Part shown: positions 5,771 through 9,095 of the stretch, one piece after another
How the letters are laid out: every line of letters begins with the position of its first letter
Position numbering within the stretch: position 1 is the stretch's first letter
Assembly: GCA_028292145.1 (NCBI GenBank)
Contig: JAQGMX010000418.1
Coordinates: 1-9,095 of the forward strand
DNA length: 9,095 nucleotides
Origin: Variovorax sp.
GTDB taxonomy: Bacteria; Pseudomonadota; Gammaproteobacteria; Burkholderiales; Burkholderiaceae_C
Direction of reading: 5' to 3'
The notes under the pieces: generated by a model
Databases searched by the model: none
What the model saw: the letters and a program-made list of their open reading frames with translations, nothing else
What the model was told of the DNA's origin: nothing
Position numbers and translations under genes: made by a program

Positions 5771-6439
5771 ATGTACGTCCCACCCTGGTTCGCGGAAACC
5801 CGTCCGGAGGTGCTGCATGCGGCCATCTCCGGCCATCCGCTCGGCACGCTGGTGACGCATGGGCCCGACGGGCTGGATGCCAATCACATTCCGTTCGAAT
5901 TCGAACCCGGCTTCGGCAGCGGCGGTCGGCTGATAGGCCACGTCGCGAGAGCGAACCCGGTCTGGAGCGATGCGAAAGACAACGCAGCGGAGAAGCGCGA
6001 TGTGCTCGTCATCTTCCAGGGTCCGGAAGCCTATGTTTCGCCGAACTGGTATCCGAGCAAGCACGAAACCCACCGCCAGGTGCCGACCTGGAATTACCAG
6101 GTCGTCCACGTGCACGGCCAGATGATCTTCCATGACGACGAAAAGTACGTGCGCGGTGTGGTCGCGCGCCTGACCCGTACGCACGAAAGCCAGGCCGGCG
6201 GCGACAAACCGTGGCGCATGACCGATTCGGCGCCCGACTACATCGACGGCATGCTGAAGAACATCGTCGGGGTCGAGATCGTCGTCACGAAGATCGTCGG
6301 CAAGTTCAAGCTGAGCCAGAACCGCGAGGCGCGCGACAGGACGAACGCCGCGCAGCAGCTGATCGAGCGCGGTAAGGCGGTCGGCCAGTCGATCCTGGAC
6401 ATCGACAAAGACATCGAAAAAGACAGGTCGGACGCCTGA
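5771..6439 (+). CDS. PaiB-like FMN-binding protein
   Basis: A 222-residue cytoplasmic protein of the PaiB (FMN-binding negative transcriptional regulator) family with the flavin split-barrel fold. Diagnostic stretches are the start MYVPPWF, the turn TLVTHGPDGLDANHIPFEFE (26-45), EAYVSPNWYPSK (86-97), VPTWNYQVVHVHG (104-116) and the C-terminal KFKLSQNR (178-185). The last 30 residues form a charged helix. In Bacillus subtilis PaiB acts with the acetyltransferase PaiA and represses degradative enzymes and sporulation; no paiA neighbour is visible here, and most proteobacterial members have no known DNA target, so a flavin or haem-linked enzyme role is equally possible. The ATG at 5771 has the purine-rich AGAAAGG at 5758-5764 upstream. 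It follows the LysR gene by 28 nt, so it may be in the same transcript and could be the regulator's target. It ends just before a strong hairpin. Confidence 0.94.
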   Translation: MYVPPWFAETRPEVLHAAISGHPLGTLVTHGPDGLDANHIPFEFEPGFGSGGRLIGHVARANPVWSDAKDNAAEKRDVLVIFQGPEAYVSPNWYPSKHETHRQVPTWNYQVVHVHGQMIFHDDEKYVRGVVARLTRTHESQAGGDKPWRMTDSAPDYIDGMLKNIVGVEIVVTKIVGKFKLSQNREARDRTNAAQQLIERGKAVGQSILDIDKDIEKDRSDA

Positions 6440-6446
6440 CGCAGAA

Positions 6447-6478
6447 AAGCCGTGCAACGCTTGCGCATTGCACGGCTT
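6447..6478. terminator. bidirectional Rho-independent terminator
   Basis: A perfect 11-bp stem, AAGCCGTGCAA (6447-6457) and TTGCACGGCTT (6468-6478), lies 7 nt after the PaiB-like stop and between two convergent genes. On the minus strand it ends in TTTTCTG, a fair U-tract for the DUF4148-like gene; on the plus strand the tail is only TTCGGT, so it is a weaker terminator that way. Confidence 0.8.
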
Positions 6479-6525
6479 CGGTCAGCTAAGCGCAGCCAGA
6501 TCCGATGTCGGACCTGACGCCAGAC

Positions 6526-6846
6526 TTACAGCGACGAAGGAGCGCGGCTGTTCACGTACGACGAGGCTTGCACGGTCTGGTTCTTGGCATGAGCGGCTGC
6601 GACGGCCTGTTCACGAACCGAAGCGCGGTCGACCGTCGAGGTGCGCGAAGGCTGCATCGAAGCCGTTGCACCTTCGCGGTATGGATCGGCACTGCGGGCG
6701 GCGGTGTAGGCACCGGCGCTCACTTCGGCGCGCGACACCTGGCTGGTGCCTGGGAAGTTGGGGATGTTGTCGTACACATCGGCATGTGCGCCGGCAACGG
6801 CAAGAAGGGAGAAGGCAGCAGCGGCGAGAATCTTGGAGGCGGTCAT
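6526..6846 (-). CDS. small exported DUF4148-like protein
   Basis: A 106-residue protein with a clear Sec signal peptide: MTASK, a hydrophobic core ILAAAAFSLLAVAG and a probable signal peptidase I site after Ala-His-Ala (residue 22), leaving a mature periplasmic protein of about 84 residues. The mature part is polar, rich in Ala, Ser, Thr and Arg, with YTAARSADPYREGA (47-60) and REQAVAAAHAKNQ (78-90), and has no cysteine and no membrane segment. It resembles the numerous short DUF4148-type exported proteins of Burkholderiales, whose function is unknown and some of which carry misleading labels in databases. The start is firm: AAGGA (minus strand, 6858-6854) sits 7 nt before the ATG at 6846-6844. 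It stands alone, convergent with the PaiB-like gene, and shares its terminator. The family assignment is by resemblance only. Confidence 0.82.
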   Translation of the reverse strand: MTASKILAAAAFSLLAVAGAHADVYDNIPNFPGTSQVSRAEVSAGAYTAARSADPYREGATASMQPSRTSTVDRASVREQAVAAAHAKNQTVQASSYVNSRAPSSL

Positions 6847-6948
6847 TTCGAATTCCTTAGGGTTTGTCAGGCTTGCGGTGTTTGCCTGCCTGTGAAGGAA
6901 TTTTGAACCTGATCACCCTCGATAAACGCCTCCGAACGGAACCACGGC

Positions 6949-6965
6949 GTTCACGATTCGCGAAC
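6949..6965. repeat. imperfect palindrome upstream of exported-protein gene
   Basis: GTTCACG (6949-6955) and CGCGAAC (6959-6965) match at six of seven pairs around the 3-nt centre ATT. It lies about 100 nt upstream of the DUF4148-like start and about 47 nt downstream of the dienelactone hydrolase stop. It could be an operator for the small gene; the stem has no T-run and is unlikely to be a terminator. Confidence 0.25.
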
Positions 6966-7011
6966 AATCCGCGGCATCGGATTCACCCGATCGCCCCCTC
7001 CGAAAACAGTC

Positions 7012-7695
7012 TCAGCCCAGGTGTTCGGCAAAGAATGCCAGCGTGCGCTCCTTGGCCGTGGCTGCCGCTTCGGCGTTGTACGAACCGCGCTGATCGCAGT
7101 TGAAGCCGTGGCCGGTGGGGTAGACATGCACGATCACATCCGGATGCGCCGCCTTGAAAGCCTCGATGCTGTCGAGTGGAATCCAGTGGTCCTGGTTGCC
7201 GAATTGGGCCAGCACCGGCACCTTCGGCTTGCGCGCGATTTCGTCGGGCATCGTCATGCCGCCGCCGTAGTAAGGCGCCGCAGCCGCAATGCCGGTCACG
7301 TCCGATGCCGCGCGCCAGGTCAGCAAGCCGCCCCAGCAGTAGCCGACGATGCCGACCTTGCCGCCGCGCGCGGCGTAGTCGACCGCGGCCTGCACGTCCT
7401 GCATCACGCCGGGCGCCGGCAGCGCCTCGACCTCGGTCTTGAGTGCGAAGCCCGCCTGCATGTCGGCGTCGGTGTAGCCGAGTTCGACGCCCGGCTTCAC
7501 GCGGTGGAACGTGGCCGGCGCCACTGCCAGATAACCGGCGGCCGCATAGCCGTCGGCCACCGAGCGGATGTGCGAGTTGACGCCGAAGATTTCCTGCAGG
7601 ACGACGACGGCGCCCTTCGGTTGGCCGGCCGGTTCGGCGACATAAGCGGGGAAGGTGAAGCCGTCTTTGGCTGTGAGATCGATGAATTGACCCAT
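7012..7695 (-). CDS. dienelactone hydrolase family protein
   Basis: A 227-residue cytoplasmic alpha/beta hydrolase of the dienelactone hydrolase family. The triad is visible: Cys120 in GIVGYCWGG, Asp169 in QFGNQDHWIP and His196 in PTGHGFNCD. Glu35 in VLQEIFGVN matches the conserved glutamate that holds the cysteine nucleophile in ClcD. Classical members open 4-carboxymethylenebut-2-en-4-olide to maleylacetate in chlorocatechol degradation, but many chromosomal copies act on other esters or lactones, and no chlorocatechol genes are present here. Two ATGs compete at 7701 and 7695; only the second has proper spacing (7 nt) from the Shine-Dalgarno, giving MGQFIDLTAKDG. It follows the isomerase gene by 45 nt and probably shares its transcript. 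No convincing terminator follows; the best hairpin (6976-6991) is 5 bp without a T-run. Confidence 0.95.
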   Translation of the reverse strand: MGQFIDLTAKDGFTFPAYVAEPAGQPKGAVVVLQEIFGVNSHIRSVADGYAAAGYLAVAPATFHRVKPGVELGYTDADMQAGFALKTEVEALPAPGVMQDVQAAVDYAARGGKVGIVGYCWGGLLTWRAASDVTGIAAAAPYYGGGMTMPDEIARKPKVPVLAQFGNQDHWIPLDSIEAFKAAHPDVIVHVYPTGHGFNCDQRGSYNAEAAATAKERTLAFFAEHLG

Positions 7696-7702
7696 GGTCA
7701 TG

Positions 7703-7708
7703 CTCCTT
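7703..7708 (-). promoter_or_regulatory. ribosome binding site deciding dienelactone hydrolase start
   Basis: AAGGAG on the minus strand is 7 nt from the ATG at 7695 but only 1 nt from the ATG at 7701, which favours the shorter protein. Confidence 0.8.
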
Positions 7709-7740
7709 GTGGTTGAAATGAAATAGGTGCCGTCGAAGGT

Positions 7741-8337
7741 TCAGCGCCGCAATGCGCGCTCGACGAAATCGAGCCGATCCTGGCCCCAGAAGATCTCGCC
7801 TTCGATCACGTAGCTGGGCGCGCCGAAAACGCCGGCGTCGATGGCTTCCTTCGTGTCGGCCTCGTAGCGCTCCTGCACCGCCTGGCTGTGCGATTGCTCT
7901 GCACGCTTCGCCGGCAATCCGCATTCGACCGCCAGTGCCTCCAGCACGGCCGGATCGGCGATGTTGCGCTCCTGCACCCAGACCGCGGCAAAGACGGCGC
8001 CGCAAAGACGCATCGCGGCGTCGGCGCCGTCGTGCATGTCGACGGCAATGATCAGTCGGGACGCATCGTCGGACGCGACCGGGAAGAATTTCGGCTTCGG
8101 ATTCAGTTCAACGTCGAGTTGTTCCGAAAACCGCGCCATCTCGACCAGCCGGTAGGCCTGCCGCTGCGGCGCGCGCTTGCCGAGCGGCAGGCCGCCCGAC
8201 ACCGGGAACACCGCGCCGAAATCGATCGGCCGCACGCGCACCGTGGCGCCCGTGGCCTTGAGCAGGGCGGCAAAGCGCGCGTGACCCAGATAGGTCCACG
8301 GGCTTTGCGGCGTGAAGTAGTAATCGACTTGCGTCAT
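7741..8337 (-). CDS. 2-hydroxychromene-2-carboxylate isomerase-like protein
   Basis: A 198-residue cytoplasmic protein of the DsbA-like/GST-kappa superfamily. The N-terminus VDYYFTPQSPWTYLGHARF (4-22) contains Ser12, which stands where the family has its glutathione-binding serine and where DsbA has its CxxC. The middle is helical (55-160), and GVFGAPSYVIEGEIFWGQDR (169-188) carries the cis-proline (Pro174) and the family's closing strand-helix. Characterised members isomerise 2-hydroxychromene-2-carboxylate to hydroxybenzylidenepyruvate in naphthalene degradation using glutathione, but no other naphthalene genes are nearby, so a general glutathione-dependent isomerase or oxidoreductase is as likely. 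The start at 8337 is supported by GAGGA (minus strand, 8348-8344) 6 nt upstream; a longer frame to 8451 lacks homology. It heads the operon with the dienelactone hydrolase and is divergent from the dehydrogenase gene across 70 nt. Confidence 0.93.
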   Translation of the reverse strand: MTQVDYYFTPQSPWTYLGHARFAALLKATGATVRVRPIDFGAVFPVSGGLPLGKRAPQRQAYRLVEMARFSEQLDVELNPKPKFFPVASDDASRLIIAVDMHDGADAAMRLCGAVFAAVWVQERNIADPAVLEALAVECGLPAKRAEQSHSQAVQERYEADTKEAIDAGVFGAPSYVIEGEIFWGQDRLDFVERALRR

Positions 8338-8395
8338 GGCGTGTCCTCGATGATGTAATCCGGGGAGTTTTTTAACTGACGCGCAGCTTTTGTGC

Positions 8396-8401
8396 AGGAG
8401 G
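8396..8401 (+). promoter_or_regulatory. ribosome binding site supporting a TTG start
   Basis: AGGAGG, a perfect Shine-Dalgarno core, lies 6 nt before the TTG at 8408. No ATG or GTG is available in frame before the TGGSRGIG nucleotide-binding motif, so TTG is the natural start. Confidence 0.85.
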
Positions 8402-8407
8402 CGGGCT

Positions 8408-9095
8408 TTGAACCAGCAAGTGCTTTTGATCACCGGCGGCAGTCGCGGCATCGGCGCCGCGACCGCCCTCCTCGCCGCGCAGCGCGGTCATGCGGTCGCC
8501 GTCAACTACACCAGCAACTCGCTGGCGGCCGACGAAGTGGTGCGCACCATCCGCGCGGCTGGCGGCACGGCGATCGCCGTTCAGGCCGATGTCGGCGACG
8601 AAGCGCAGGTGATGGCGATGTTCGAGAAGATCGACGCCAAGCTCGGCCGCCTGACGGCGTTGGTCAACAACGCCGGCGTGGTCGACGTGAAAGCGCGGGT
8701 CGACGAGATGAGCGTCGAGCGGCTGGAGCGCATGTTTCGCATCAATATCGTCGGAAGCTTCGTCTGCGCACGCGAGGCGGTGCGACGGATGAGCACGAAG
8801 CACGGCGGCACGGGCGGCGCCATCGTCAACGTCTCCAGCGTCGCGGCGCGCGTCGGCGGGCCGGGCGAATATGTGGACTACGCCGCCAGCAAGGGCGCGA
8901 TCGACAGTTTCACGCTCGGACTGGCGAAGGAAGTGGCGGACGAAGGCGTCCGCGTGAATGCGGTGCGACCGGGCCTGGTCGACACCGACATCCACGCTTC
9001 CGGCGGCCAGCCCGAGCGGGCGCACCGGCTGGCGCCGGTCGTGCCGATGCGCCGTATCGGCAATCCGGGCGAAATCGCCGCGGCCATCGTCTGGC
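8408..9095 (+). CDS. YgfF-like short-chain dehydrogenase/reductase, 3' end cut by window
   Basis: A cytoplasmic NAD(P)-dependent oxidoreductase; 229 residues are visible and roughly 20 are missing at the C-terminus, judging from the usual 247-250 residue length. It has the Rossmann motif TGGSRGIG (9-16), Asp61-Val for the adenine ring, NNAG (87-90), the active-site Asn113, Ser144 in NVSSVAARVGG, and Tyr158-x3-Lys162 in GEYVDYAASKGAID. The segments NVSSVA..GPGEYVDYAASK and RPGLVDTDIHASGGQP closely resemble E. coli YgfF, a glucose-1-dehydrogenase-like SDR of unknown substrate. Arg13 after the Gly-Ser suggests a preference for NADP. TTG is the start, with AGGAGG upstream. The 70-nt divergent spacer from the isomerase gene must hold both promoters; TGTAAT at 8354-8359 is a possible -10 for this gene, without a good -35. 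The divergence suggests, but does not show, shared control. Confidence 0.95.
   Translation, partial: MNQQVLLITGGSRGIGAATALLAAQRGHAVAVNYTSNSLAADEVVRTIRAAGGTAIAVQADVGDEAQVMAMFEKIDAKLGRLTALVNNAGVVDVKARVDEMSVERLERMFRINIVGSFVCAREAVRRMSTKHGGTGGAIVNVSSVAARVGGPGEYVDYAASKGAIDSFTLGLAKEVADEGVRVNAVRPGLVDTDIHASGGQPERAHRLAPVVPMRRIGNPGEIAAAIVW

Noticed and set aside
6976..6991. ATCGG/CCGAT hairpin as a terminator for the dienelactone hydrolase gene
   Set aside because: The stem is 5 bp with no T-run on the minus strand; the sequence does not support termination there.
8366..8377. AGTT-TTTT-AACT as an operator between the divergent isomerase and dehydrogenase genes
   Set aside because: The arms are 4 bp and A+T-rich, easily expected by chance; there is no repeat of the motif nearby.
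1..9095. CRISPR arrays, tRNAs, rRNA, insertion sequences or prophage
   Set aside because: I saw no direct-repeat arrays, no tRNA-like cloverleaf, no transposase or integrase and no target-site duplications; composition is even throughout.

Overview
The window is GC-rich, densely coded chromosomal DNA of a betaproteobacterium. The protein content (Mg-type HemB beside a CorA-type transporter, a HemJ/CopD-VanZ-ferredoxin-hydrolase string, a small DUF4148-like exported protein, a PaiB protein) suggests a member of the Burkholderiales, most likely Comamonadaceae (Variovorax-like). This placement rests on recognising the families, not on a search. I see no rRNA, tRNA, insertion sequence, CRISPR array, prophage or obvious foreign island.

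Layout. Bases 1-2358 hold a tightly packed minus-strand operon, read from right to left: a HemJ/CopD-like four-helix membrane protein, a VanZ-family membrane protein with a GTG start, a thioredoxin-fold [2Fe-2S] ferredoxin, and an alpha/beta hydrolase that runs off the left edge. Gaps are 8, 9 and 19 nt. Bases 2359-2615 are a divergent control region. Its minus strand carries a promoter-like pair, a hairpin with a CCUCC loop and a strong Rho-independent terminator, all upstream of hemJ: either a small RNA or an attenuated leader. Its plus strand carries two inverted repeats in front of hemB.

Bases 2616-6439 are a plus-strand run: hemB (porphobilinogen synthase), a CorA/ZntB-type metal transporter, a LysR-type regulator and a PaiB-like FMN-binding protein, with gaps of only 27-28 nt. 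An 11-bp stem serves as a shared terminator against the convergent gene for a small exported DUF4148-like protein (6526-6846).

Bases 7012-8337 are a second minus-strand operon, a 2-hydroxychromene-2-carboxylate isomerase-like DsbA/GST-kappa protein followed by a dienelactone hydrolase. It is divergent from a YgfF-like short-chain dehydrogenase (TTG start) that is cut by the right edge.

How they fit together. The clearest theme is haem synthesis: hemB (step 2, needing Mg2+) sits head-to-head with a protein that looks like the oxygen-independent protoporphyrinogen oxidase HemJ (penultimate step), and hemB is followed by a possible divalent-cation transporter. The right side looks like scavenging or detoxification of aromatic, lactone or carbonyl compounds. 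Nothing here amounts to a demonstrably new system. The best leads are the candidate structured RNA upstream of hemJ and the hairpins in the hemB leader.
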